From NCBI RefSeq assembly GCF_900637855.1, contig NZ_LR134440.1, forward strand, positions 2,232,001 through 2,296,000: a DNA stretch of 64,000 nucleotides. The letters run 5' to 3'. The notes under the pieces were generated by a model, which was given only the letters and a program-made list of their open reading frames with translations, was not told the DNA's origin and did no database searches. This stretch comes from Neisseria animaloris (GTDB lineage Bacteria > Pseudomonadota > Gammaproteobacteria > Burkholderiales > Neisseriaceae). The translations under genes were made by a program, and so were the position numbers. Shown one piece after another: positions 56,687 through 64,000 of the stretch (the first letter of the stretch is position 1; every line of letters begins with the position of its first letter).

Positions 56687-57170
56687 TATTGTTTTGGGGA
56701 AAGATAGAGGCTGTCTGAAAAGTTTTCAGGCGGCCTCTTTTTATCAAGGGGGGGAGTGTTTAGCCGTAATATAAATATGTACTACAGATTACAATGGTTT
56801 TAGGCCGTCTTAATATTTGACGAATTTCATCCGGCCGGTGTTTGGTACTGCTGCAATTAAATTTTTGCGTGGTTGCCGGTTGTCATGCGAACAGACAGTG
56901 TTCGAAGGCATGGATTGTGATTTTGACCTTTATTCTGGCGGAGAATTTGATGTACATTGGCATGCAATTGCAATTTGTAAAGATCGAGGCCGTCTGAAAA
57001 TGTAGTCGCGTGAAACCGATTGAGTAGAAAAACTTTTTTCAGACGGCCTCTTGCTGAAAAAGACGGTTTCCGGCTATGGATTATTCCTGCGATTAGTGGT
57101 ATTTTCGCATTAACTTTGTCGACAATGCACAAAGTACAATCAGAAAAACATTCAATTCAGGAGAATCATC
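56687..57170. other. Intergenic region before glcB
   Basis: 484 bases holding the glcB promoter region. It has a degenerate DUS hairpin near 56708-56739 (GAGGCTGTCTGAA with TTCAGGCGGCCTC), a DUS near 56988 and a complement near 57038. Short reading frames on both strands have no support. Confidence 0.5.
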
Positions 57171-59348
57171 ATGGCATACAACTACACCCAAGCCGCCGGT
57201 TTGCAGGTGGACAACCATCTCTATCAATTCATCGAAAACGAAGTGCTTGCCGAACACCCCAACGTGAAATCCGCCCAATTCTGGCAGGGCTTCACCGAGC
57301 TGGTGCAAAAGTTCGCCCCGCGCAACCGTGCCCTGCTGGAAAAACGCGACCAAATCCAAGCCAAAATCGACGCATGGCACAAGCAAAACGCCGGCGCGGT
57401 TAAAGATGAAGCCGCTTATCAGGCGTTTTTGAAAGAGTTGGGTTATTTGGTTGATGTGCCGTCCGAATTCAAAATTTCTACTCAAAATGTAGACCGCGAG
57501 CTTTCCGAGCAAGCAGGCCCGCAATTGGTGGTGCCGATTAACAATGCCCGCTACGCCCTGAACGCCGCCAACGCCCGCTGGGGCAGCCTGTATGACGCGC
57601 TTTACGGCACCGATGCCGTTGACCAAAGCGGCGACTTGGCACCCGGCAAAGGCTACAACCCCAAACGCGGCGATGCCGTGATTACGGCCGCCCGCGAATT
57701 TCTCGACAACAGCATTCCCCTTGCCAACGGCAGCCATAAAGACGTTATCGCCTACCAAGTAGCCGAAGGCCGTCTGAAAGCCACCTTGAAAGACGGCGGC
57801 GAGAGCGGTTTGGCCTCTCCCGAATTATTCGTCGGCTACAACGGCAGTGCCGACGCGCCCGCTTCCCTGCTGTTCCTGCACAACGGCCTGCACATCGACA
57901 TCTTAATCGACAAAAACAGCGCCATCGGCAGCCAAGACCCGGCAGGCGTGAAAGACATCATCTTAGAAGCCGCCTTGAGCACCATTATGGACTGCGAAGA
58001 CTCCGTAGCCGCTGTCGACGGCGAAGACAAAGCGCTGGTATACGCCAACTGGCTCGGCCTGATGAACGGCACGCTCACCGAAGAAGTGGAAAAAGGCGGC
58101 AAAACCTTTACCCGCAAACTCAATGCCGACCGCGAATACACCAAACCCGACGGCAGCGGCCAATTCAAACTGCCCGGCCGCTCGCTGCTGTTTATCCGTA
58201 ACGTCGGCCACCTGATGACCACGCCCGCCGTACTCGATTCAGACGGCAACGAAATCCCCGAAGGCATTCTCGACGGCGTGATGACCGCCTTAATCGCCCC
58301 GTTCGACCTCAACCGCAGCGAAAACAAAAACAGCCGTTCCGGTTCCGTCTATATCGTAAAACCGAAAATGCACGGCCCCGAAGAAGTTGCCTTTGCCAAC
58401 GAACTGTTCGCCGCGTTTGAAGACTTGGGCAAACTGCCGCGCAACACCCTGAAAATGGGCATTATGGACGAAGAGCGCCGCACCTCCGCCAACCTCGCCG
58501 CCTGTATCCAAGCCGCCAAAGACCGCGTGGTGTTTATCAACACCGGCTTCCTCGACCGCACTGGCGACGAAATGCACACCTCCATGCACGGCGGCGCGTT
58601 CATCCGCAAAGGCGACATGAAAGCCAGCAAATGGATCAACGCCTACGAATTAAGCAACGTCCAAACCGGCCTGCAATGCGGCTTGCGCGGCAAAGCCCAA
58701 ATCGGTAAAGGCATGTGGGCCATGCCCGATTTGATGGCCGAAATGCTCAAGCAGAAAATCGGCCACCCCAAATCAGGTGCCACCACCGCTTGGGTGCCGT
58801 CGCCCACCGCAGCCACCCTGCACGCCACGCACTATCATCAAGTGAACGTGTTTGACGTGCAGCAGGGTTTGTTGGCGCAAGAGCCGAAAAACTACACCGA
58901 CGACCTGCTCACCATTCCGTTCGCCGCCGAACGCAACTGGTCTGCCGCCGACATCCAGCAAGAATTGGACAACAACTGCCAAGGCATTCTCGGCTATGTG
59001 GTGCGTTGGGTAGAACAAGGCGTAGGCTGCTCGAAAGTGCCCGACATTCACAACGTCGGCCTGATGGAAGACCGCGCCACCCTGCGCATTTCCAGCCAAC
59101 ACATCGCCAACTGGCTGCTGCACGGCGTAGTCAGCGAAGCGCAAGTGCGCGAAACGTTGGAGCGCATGGCCGGCGTGGTGGACAAACAAAACGAAGGCGA
59201 TGCGGCATACACGCCGATGGTCGGCCGTTTCGACACCTCCCCCGCCTTCCTCGCCGCCTGTGACTTGGTGTTTAAAGGCACGGAACAGCCGAACGGCTAC
59301 ACCGAACCGCTGCTGCACCGGTGGAGACGTGTTGCGAAGCTAAAATAG
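57171..59348 (+). CDS. glcB: Malate synthase G
   Basis: 725-residue glyoxylate-cycle enzyme (glyoxylate + acetyl-CoA to malate); the usual length for isoform [66 protein letters not shown] and [21 protein letters not shown] contain conserved catalytic residues. GGAGAATC upstream of the ATG. No isocitrate lyase gene is in the window. A DUS lies near 57768. Confidence 0.96.
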   Translation: MAYNYTQAAGLQVDNHLYQFIENEVLAEHPNVKSAQFWQGFTELVQKFAPRNRALLEKRDQIQAKIDAWHKQNAGAVKDEAAYQAFLKELGYLVDVPSEFKISTQNVDRELSEQAGPQLVVPINNARYALNAANARWGSLYDALYGTDAVDQSGDLAPGKGYNPKRGDAVITAAREFLDNSIPLANGSHKDVIAYQVAEGRLKATLKDGGESGLASPELFVGYNGSADAPASLLFLHNGLHIDILIDKNSAIGSQDPAGVKDIILEAALSTIMDCEDSVAAVDGEDKALVYANWLGLMNGTLTEEVEKGGKTFTRKLNADREYTKPDGSGQFKLPGRSLLFIRNVGHLMTTPAVLDSDGNEIPEGILDGVMTALIAPFDLNRSENKNSRSGSVYIVKPKMHGPEEVAFANELFAAFEDLGKLPRNTLKMGIMDEERRTSANLAACIQAAKDRVVFINTGFLDRTGDEMHTSMHGGAFIRKGDMKASKWINAYELSNVQTGLQCGLRGKAQIGKGMWAMPDLMAEMLKQKIGHPKSGATTAWVPSPTAATLHATHYHQVNVFDVQQGLLAQEPKNYTDDLLTIPFAAERNWSAADIQQELDNNCQGILGYVVRWVEQGVGCSKVPDIHNVGLMEDRATLRISSQHIANWLLHGVVSEAQVRETLERMAGVVDKQNEGDAAYTPMVGRFDTSPAFLAACDLVFKGTEQPNGYTEPLLHRWRRVAKLK

Positions 59349-59811
59349 TAAACTGAATATAAAAATATATTTTTTAAAAAGCTATTTGAAGTTTTTTCAA
59401 GTGGCTTTTTTTTATGGGTTTAAATGACAACGGATGAATCTCGTGGGGTTGGTGAGGTATTTCAGGTGCACCTACTCCAACCTCTGCTGTTTAATAGTGA
59501 ATAGTGCGATGAAAAACTTTCGCCATATCTTGAGAAGGTAGAAATAATCAGAATTAAATTGTTGAAAATACTATGATATTAGATTTTTTGATGGTGGGAT
59601 GAATTTTCAATAACTATCGGTTTAGAGTTTTTATTTTATTATTTAAAAAACCGTTTATCATAAGAAAGTACCGTTCAATATGATAATTGGAAGAATGTAA
59701 GAACTTAAATTAGAATAATTATGCAAATTATTGTAAGCCTTAATGAATTCTTATGCTTACTATGAAATTTGTTGAAAATATATTTAAAACTTACATTTGG
59801 GAGTATCAATT
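59349..59811. other. AT-rich intergenic region with glcB terminator
   Basis: 463 bases, about 70 percent A+T by eye. At about 59376-59414 A-run, GCTATTTGAAG, TTTTT, TTCAAGTGGC, T-run forms an intrinsic terminator with G-T pairs. No DUS and no convincing gene. The AT-rich end supplies the promoter of the next gene. Confidence 0.6.
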
Positions 59812-60489
59812 ATGAAAGATTTTTATTCCGGCTATCAAGCGGGAGCATCTTCGGATACAGCTTATGATTTTTGCTTCGAACCTGAAATAGATCCCGGTAC
59901 ATTGCCAGAACTGGATCCTTGCCCGTTGCCAGAACCTGAACTGGATTGCCCGCTGCCGGAGCCTCTGCCATTACCGGATCCGGATTGCCTGTTGCCAGAG
60001 CCTCTGCCATTACCAGATCCGGATTGCCTGATACCGGAACCCGAGCCGGATTGCCCGATTCCGGAACCCGAGCCGGATTGCCCGATTCCGGAACCCGAGC
60101 CGGATTGCCCGATTCCGGAGCCCGAGCCGGATTGCCCGATTCCGGAACCTGAGCCGGATTGCCCGATTCCGGAACCCGAGCCGGATTGTCCTGTACCGGA
60201 ACCCTGCCCACCATGTCTGGAACCTGATTGGGGTTGGGATTGTGCCATCCCATATCATAATGTAGGTGCGGACTTGCAAAGTAACGGAAGTCAAGATAAC
60301 GGTATCGTTATTAACGACCTATTTGCAGTAAACACACACAACATCGGAGATCTTGTTTTCACTGAAAGCAATACTACTTGGGATAATGTGGCCGCTGATT
60401 TTACTGCAGGTGGTTACGGCGTTGACAGCGGTTATGCCGCCGGCCAAGATCAAATCCAACAACAAACTCAAAATCAGGGCATTATCTGA
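59812..60489 (+). CDS. Cys/Pro/Glu repeat protein of unknown function
   Basis: 225 residues, start ATG 59812 with GGGAG upstream. Residues 1-30 are unique (YSGYQAGASSDTAYDF). Residues 31-136 are a Pro-Glu-Pro repeat zone: two 13-residue units LPEPLPLPDPDCL (48-60, 61-73), then six 9-residue units, C(L/P)IPEPEPD (72-125), and CPVPEPCPPC. A Cys falls every 9 residues. Residues 137-225 are different: WGWDCAIPYHNVGA, then an Asn/Asp/Gly-rich, Gln-ended region with GIVINDLFAVNTHNIGDLVF. No signal peptide or transmembrane segment is seen. GC rises sharply within the repeats. I do not recognise the family. It sits alone between glcB and purC. Confidence 0.75.
   Translation: MKDFYSGYQAGASSDTAYDFCFEPEIDPGTLPELDPCPLPEPELDCPLPEPLPLPDPDCLLPEPLPLPDPDCLIPEPEPDCPIPEPEPDCPIPEPEPDCPIPEPEPDCPIPEPEPDCPIPEPEPDCPVPEPCPPCLEPDWGWDCAIPYHNVGADLQSNGSQDNGIVINDLFAVNTHNIGDLVFTESNTTWDNVAADFTAGGYGVDSGYAAGQDQIQQQTQNQGII
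59953..60030 (+). repeat. 39-bp tandem repeat, two copies
   Basis: Encodes two identical 13-residue units LPEPLPLPDPDCL in the Cys/Pro-repeat protein; the DNA copies differ by a few bases. Confidence 0.85.
60025..60186 (+). repeat. 27-bp tandem repeat, six copies
   Basis: Six in-frame 27-base units (CCGGAACCCGAGCCGGATTG core) with only a few substitutions. Copies are contiguous, without spacers, so this is not a CRISPR. Copy number may vary between strains by slippage or recombination. Confidence 0.9.
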
Positions 60490-60517
60490 TAAATTAGAGT
60501 GGTGAATGATTGAACAA

Positions 60518-60550
60518 AGGCCGTCTGAAAATCATGTTTTCAGACGGCCT
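60518..60550. terminator. DUS hairpin after the Cys/Pro-repeat gene
   Basis: DUS 60518-60529 and complement 60539-60550 followed by T-run, 29 bases past the stop. Confidence 0.75.
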
Positions 60551-60647
60551 TTTTTCCTTCGTTTTGTAAACAATCCGCATCCGATACAAGAATTCGGCTA
60601 AAATAATAGCTTTCGCAAATACCGCTTAAATTCACAAAGAGAAAGCC

Positions 60648-61508
60648 ATGTCAGACATCAGCCTGAAGAAAATCTATTCCGGTAAAGTCCGTGATTTATA
60701 CGAAATCGACAACCGGCGCATGTTGATAGTTGCATCCGACCGCCTTTCCGCATTCGACGTAATTCTCAGTAATCCCATTCCCGGCAAGGGCGAAATCCTT
60801 ACCCATATCTCAAACTTTTGGTTTAAAAAGCTTGCCCACATCATGCCCAACCACTTTACCGGCGACACCGTGTACGACGTTTTGCCCGAAGCCGAAGCTA
60901 AAGCATTGGAAAACCGTGCCGTCGTTGCCAAAAAACTCACGCCAGTGAAAGTGGAAGCCATCGTACGCGGCTATCTGGCCGGCAGCGGTTGGAAAGATTA
61001 TTGCAAAACCGGTACAGTATGCGGCATTAAATTGCCCGAAGGCATGCAGGAGGCGCAGCAATTGCCCGAAGTGATTTTTACCCCGTCTACCAAAGCGGCG
61101 GTTGGCGATCACGATGAAAACATCAGCTTTGAAGAGTGCGAAAACATTATCGGCAAACAGCTTGCCGCCGAAGTGCGAAGCAAGGCCATCCGGCTTTACG
61201 GTGAAGCGGCAGCATACGCCAAAACCCGCGGCATCATCATCTGCGACACCAAATTTGAATTCGGCTTGGATGAAAACGGTACGTTGACCTTGATGGATGA
61301 AGTGCTTACGCCTGATTCCAGCCGTTTCTGGCCGGCAGACCAATACCGGGTAGGAACCAACCCGCCGTCGTTCGACAAGCAGTTCGTACGCGACTGGCTG
61401 GAGCAAAGCGGCTGGAACAAACAGGCTCCCGCGCCTAAAGTGCCCGACGATGTGATCCGCAAAACCGTTGAAAAATATCAGGAAGCATTAAATCTACTGA
61501 CTCGGTGA
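60648..61508 (+). CDS. purC: Phosphoribosylaminoimidazole-succinocarboxamide synthase
   Basis: 286-residue SAICAR synthase of purine biosynthesis, the long form. [63 protein letters not shown] and [19 protein letters not shown] are family motifs. The start has GAGAAAG upstream. Confidence 0.96.
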   Translation: MSDISLKKIYSGKVRDLYEIDNRRMLIVASDRLSAFDVILSNPIPGKGEILTHISNFWFKKLAHIMPNHFTGDTVYDVLPEAEAKALENRAVVAKKLTPVKVEAIVRGYLAGSGWKDYCKTGTVCGIKLPEGMQEAQQLPEVIFTPSTKAAVGDHDENISFEECENIIGKQLAAEVRSKAIRLYGEAAAYAKTRGIIICDTKFEFGLDENGTLTLMDEVLTPDSSRFWPADQYRVGTNPPSFDKQFVRDWLEQSGWNKQAPAPKVPDDVIRKTVEKYQEALNLLTR

Positions 61509-61540
61509 TAATTGGAGTTTGTTACTTCCGATACATCGAG

Positions 61541-61582
61541 AGGCCGTCTGAAAACCTGCAAACGAGGGTTTTCAGACGGCCT
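61541..61582. terminator. DUS inverted pair after purC
   Basis: DUS 61541-61552 and complement 61571-61582, 18-base spacer. Confidence 0.65.
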
Positions 61583-61664
61583 CTCTTGCAGGATATATGT
61601 TATATTCGATGCATTGCCGACGGATTATGCCGTTTATTACCAACAATTCATTGATATTTTAACC

Positions 61665-62786
61665 ATGCCGGATTTTACTGTTACCGACTGGCTGTTGTTC
61701 GTTTTATTGTCCTTGCCGATATTGGCGACTCTGCTGCCGTTGATTAACCATAACCACTGGGCGTTCCGTATTTTCGATTTTCCGCGCCTGCAAATTGCCG
61801 CATTCAGTTTACTGTGCGTGGTTTTGAATTATGCTTTTCAGGCCAACAACCATCCGGCGTTCGTTGCGTTCGAAATCCTCAACATTCTCTGCTTTCTCTA
61901 TCAATTGAAAGAAATTGCCGCCTACACGCGTTTAAGCAGGCCGGAAGTGATACGTTACCGAGGCGAAGACGACAACCGCACCGTGTCGCTGATTACCGGC
62001 AACGTGTTGACCAGCAACCGCCGTGCCGATTTACTGTTGGCACAAGTGCGGCAATACCGCCCGGATGTGGTGTTGGCTTTGGAAAGCGACGAATGGTGGG
62101 AAGAACAGCTTGCACCATTGGAATATGAATACGGTTACGGATACACGGTGAAGATTCCGCTTGATAACCTCTACGGCATGCATTTATACAGCCGCCTGCC
62201 GTTACGCAATGTCGAAATACGCCATTGGGTGGCCGAAGATATTCCGTCGATTGTCGCCGAAATGCAGTTGCATTCGGGAGAATGGATACGTATTTACTGC
62301 CTGCATCCGATGCCGCCCAGCCCCACCGAGGCCGACACTTCTACCGACAGAGATGCCGAATTATTGCTGGTCGGTAAGGAGATTGCCAAAAACAATCATT
62401 CCGTGTTGGTATTCGGTGATTTGAATGATGTGGCTTGGTCGCGTACATCGCGTTTGTTCCAGCAGATTAGCGGCCTGCTCGATCCGCGCAAAGGGCGTGG
62501 TTTGTACAATACCTTCCATGCCGAATATCCGCTGCTGCGTTGGCCGCTAGACCATATTTTCCATAGCAGCGATTTCATGATGAGCGAAATCAAAGTGCTG
62601 CCTTATATCGGTTCCGACCATTTCCCCGTATATGGGAAATTCCAGTTCTCGCCGCATGCCGAAGCCGTGCAGGAAAAAGAAGAAGCGGATGCGGAGGAGA
62701 AGCGGGAAGCAGAGGAGAAAATTGCCGAAGCCGAGCCGATTAAAGAAGTGGTGGAAGAAAAATATAACGGCAAAAGCGGAGAATAA
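61665..62786 (+). CDS. Membrane-anchored endonuclease/exonuclease/phosphatase-family protein
   Basis: 373 residues from ATG 61665. Three N-terminal transmembrane helices (about 8-26, 38-56, 63-82) precede an EEP-fold domain: LITGNVLTSNRR, PDVVLALESDEWW, GMHLYSRLPL, CLHPMPPSP, VLVFGDLNDVAWS (Asp-x-Asn) and GSDHFPVYG (catalytic Asp-His). The domain should be periplasmic, as in related surface or periplasmic phosphodiesterases. The tail is a Glu/Lys-rich helix (about 337-373). A frame open to 61512 crosses a DUS hairpin and is not used. Confidence 0.85.
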   Translation: MPDFTVTDWLLFVLLSLPILATLLPLINHNHWAFRIFDFPRLQIAAFSLLCVVLNYAFQANNHPAFVAFEILNILCFLYQLKEIAAYTRLSRPEVIRYRGEDDNRTVSLITGNVLTSNRRADLLLAQVRQYRPDVVLALESDEWWEEQLAPLEYEYGYGYTVKIPLDNLYGMHLYSRLPLRNVEIRHWVAEDIPSIVAEMQLHSGEWIRIYCLHPMPPSPTEADTSTDRDAELLLVGKEIAKNNHSVLVFGDLNDVAWSRTSRLFQQISGLLDPRKGRGLYNTFHAEYPLLRWPLDHIFHSSDFMMSEIKVLPYIGSDHFPVYGKFQFSPHAEAVQEKEEADAEEKREAEEKIAEAEPIKEVVEEKYNGKSGE

Positions 62787-62842
62787 GAAAAAGACACGAC
62801 TGCGGGAATGGTTTTGCCGCCGTATTCGAAAGACAGTTAAAG

Positions 62843-62873
62843 AGGCCGTCTGAAAAAATTTTTCAGACGGCCT
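62843..62873. terminator. DUS hairpin
   Basis: DUS 62843-62854 and complement 62862-62873, 7-base loop, after the membrane EEP gene. Confidence 0.7.
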
Positions 62874-62911
62874 CTTTGTTGTCGTACACACTTTATCTAT
62901 ACATTCTATCC

Positions 62912-63065
62912 ATAGCAAATGAACTTTATTTCCACTACGGCGTTGTTGCGCTTTAGTTTAAAGAGAATGATTTTGTAAGCTGCCGAGCGGCAACGGAATC
63001 GGTTCCGTATTATTTGTATAGTCTACGGCTTGCCACGTTGTATCAAAAATAAGTTTATTTGCTAT
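62912..63065. mobile_element. 154-bp MITE-like element related to Neisseria dispersed repeats
   Basis: Ends ATAGCAAATGAACTT (62912-62926) and AAGTTTATTTGCTAT (63051-63065) are inverted repeats matching at 14 of 15 bases. Internal segments near 62931-62950 (CACTACGGCGTTGTTGCG) and 63006-63034 (GTATTATTTGTATAGTC) follow the same order as a common small repeat of N. meningitidis as I recall it. No coding capacity. Confidence 0.65.
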
Positions 63066-63194
63066 ATGAAAAATAGCAAAAATATCGCCGCAACCATCAA
63101 ACTTGATATCTCATGCCACGTCTCCCTCGTTTTAATGTGCAGATAATGATTGCGGGTTGCTGAAACAGGCATAATTTGCCGCTTGTTATGAAAT

Positions 63195-64000
63195 TTACGC
63201 CTCGCAGTGATAACTGCCAAACGCATCCGCCAAGCTATTGATAATTTCTCTCGTGCTGCCGGTTTGGGCAAGCGGTGCGTTTTGTCCTGCCCATAATGAG
63301 GAGAATTCATCGGATCCTTGCGCTTCGGCGGCTGCCTTTAGAGGTGCGGATGCGGATTGGGCGAGCGGGAAAGGCGGTGCGGCATCGCTGACGGGGCCTG
63401 CTTCGCGGATAAAGCGGTTCACGATACCGCGGGCAAAGCCGCCGCTGAACAGATTGGTTAACACGGTATCGGCAGCCCGTTCGCTTTGCAGGGCTTTGCG
63501 GTGGAGTGCGGAGGTATCGGCTTCGTCTGCCAACATCAGAGCCGTGCCGATTTGGATACTGGCGGCACCCAAAGCACGCGCCGCCCGTGCGGTGGCTGCA
63601 TCGCTGATACCGCCGGCAGCCACAACCGGCACATTCACCGCGGCACGGATTTGCGGCAACAGGCTGAATAATCCTTGTTGGCGGTTTACGTCGCGGCTGA
63701 GGAACATGCCCCGATGCCCGCCTGCTTCAAACCTTGCGCAATAACGATGTCTGTGCCGTGCGCTTCCAGCCAACAGGCTTCTTCGACGGTGGTGGCGCTT
63801 GGCACCGCTGCTTTTTACTTTGTCTAACAAGGCTTGTTCCGGCAGGCCGAAATGAAAACTGACCACAGGCGGGCGGTACCGCATCACGATTTCCGCCTGC
63901 TCTTCGCCAAACGGCTGTCGGCCGCCGCGTTGCAGTACGTCTTGTTCCGACAAGCCGAATTCACGGTAAAACGGCGCGAGTGCGGCAAGCCATTTTACCT
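63195..64000 (-). pseudogene. Nitronate monooxygenase-like protein, 5' end outside window, frame disturbed
   Basis: Leftward gene whose N-terminus lies beyond 64000; the frame enters as AALAPFYREFGLSEQ. FMN-dependent TIM-barrel oxidase family that degrades alkyl nitronates: PPVVSFHFGLPEQAL, FEAGGHRGMFLS, VPVVAAGGISDAATARAARALGAASIQIGTALML and LVTNLFSGG-type sequence are clear. Between about 63729 and 63816 the sense frame gives nonsense, while the next frame reads ATTVEEACWLEAHGTDIVIAQG, the expected family sequence. One base is apparently gained in the T-run at 63812-63816 and one lost in the A-run at 63729-63731. The frame stays open but about 28 residues are scrambled. Confidence 0.8.

Larger units (their letters stand above)
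62787..63194. other. Intergenic region with MITE-like repeat
   Basis: 408 bases between convergent genes. It carries a DUS hairpin (62843-62873) and a MITE-like element (62912-63065). No gene supported. Confidence 0.6.

Noticed and set aside
56857..57132. 91-codon minus-strand frame upstream of glcB
   Set aside because: Crosses two DUS copies and the probable glcB promoter region; no domain visible.
60025..60186. Possible CRISPR array
   Set aside because: Units are contiguous without spacers, in frame within a gene, and no cas genes are present.
59810..60253. Gly/Ser/Gln-rich and Arg/Pro-rich reading frames on the minus strand across the 27-bp repeats
   Set aside because: Mirror frames of the repeat; they stay open only because the repeat unit is a multiple of three. 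The plus-strand frame has a Shine-Dalgarno and continues into non-repeat sequence at both ends.

Overview
The window is a chromosomal segment of a Neisseria-type betaproteobacterium. The sign is the 12-base DNA uptake sequence AGGCCGTCTGAA (the 'AG-DUS' dialect) and its complement, which occurs dozens of times: as inverted pairs after genes, singly before genes, and inside genes. Gene content also fits Neisseria: PglL, MisRS, HisB with an N-terminal helix-turn-helix extension, a DMP19-like protein, and DsbA with a CVHC active site. The species cannot be named from this sequence.

Left part (about 0.2-12.5 kb): hisC and hisB read rightwards and meet pglL (O-oligosaccharyltransferase) and its small membrane partner. 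A long leftward series follows: hisH, hisA, a small membrane protein, hisF, creA, a TauE/SafE exporter, an NlpE-like lipoprotein, hisI, hisE, a HIT protein and tatABC. Most histidine biosynthesis genes are therefore here, interleaved with unrelated envelope genes.

12.8-24.4 kb: misR-misS (envelope two-component system), recO-pdxJ-acpS, an ACT-domain/PFL-family pair, a hicA-hicB toxin-antitoxin module with a clear promoter and overlapping palindromic operator, ferredoxin-NADP reductase, yicC and rph (divergent), deoC broken by a T9 tract, and an MFS transporter.

24.7-31.9 kb is more accessory: two ABC-2 permeases without an ATPase, a nuclease/phosphatase-fold protein, a very AT-rich unknown gene boxed in by two DUS hairpins, two anchored proteins of unknown role and a Nudix hydrolase.

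32-48.2 kb is mostly housekeeping: ubiK-comM, SPOR protein-dsbA-uppP, ilvE, lapA-lapB, a DMP19-like protein, gdhA, thyA, oppA, rhlE and pncB.

48.3-53.5 kb holds a compact four-gene archaic (Csu-type, spore-coat-U) chaperone-usher pilus operon: shaft subunit, chaperone, usher and two-domain tip protein. A small frameshifted gene lies upstream. Then come scpA-tcdA, uspA, a cupin protein, glcB, an unusual Cys/Pro-repeat protein (59.8-60.5 kb), purC, a membrane-anchored nuclease/phosphatase-fold protein, a MITE-like repeat and the 3' part of a nitronate monooxygenase gene whose frame looks disturbed.

Best candidates for something undescribed are the Cys/Pro-repeat protein, the DUS-flanked AT-rich gene with a split His/Cys-Cys-Cys motif, and the minimal archaic pilus operon. 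Several frame disruptions sit at homopolymers (deoC, nitronate monooxygenase, the small gene upstream of the pilus operon), so sequencing error must be excluded before calling them biological. No rRNA, tRNA, CRISPR array or complete insertion sequence was recognised.
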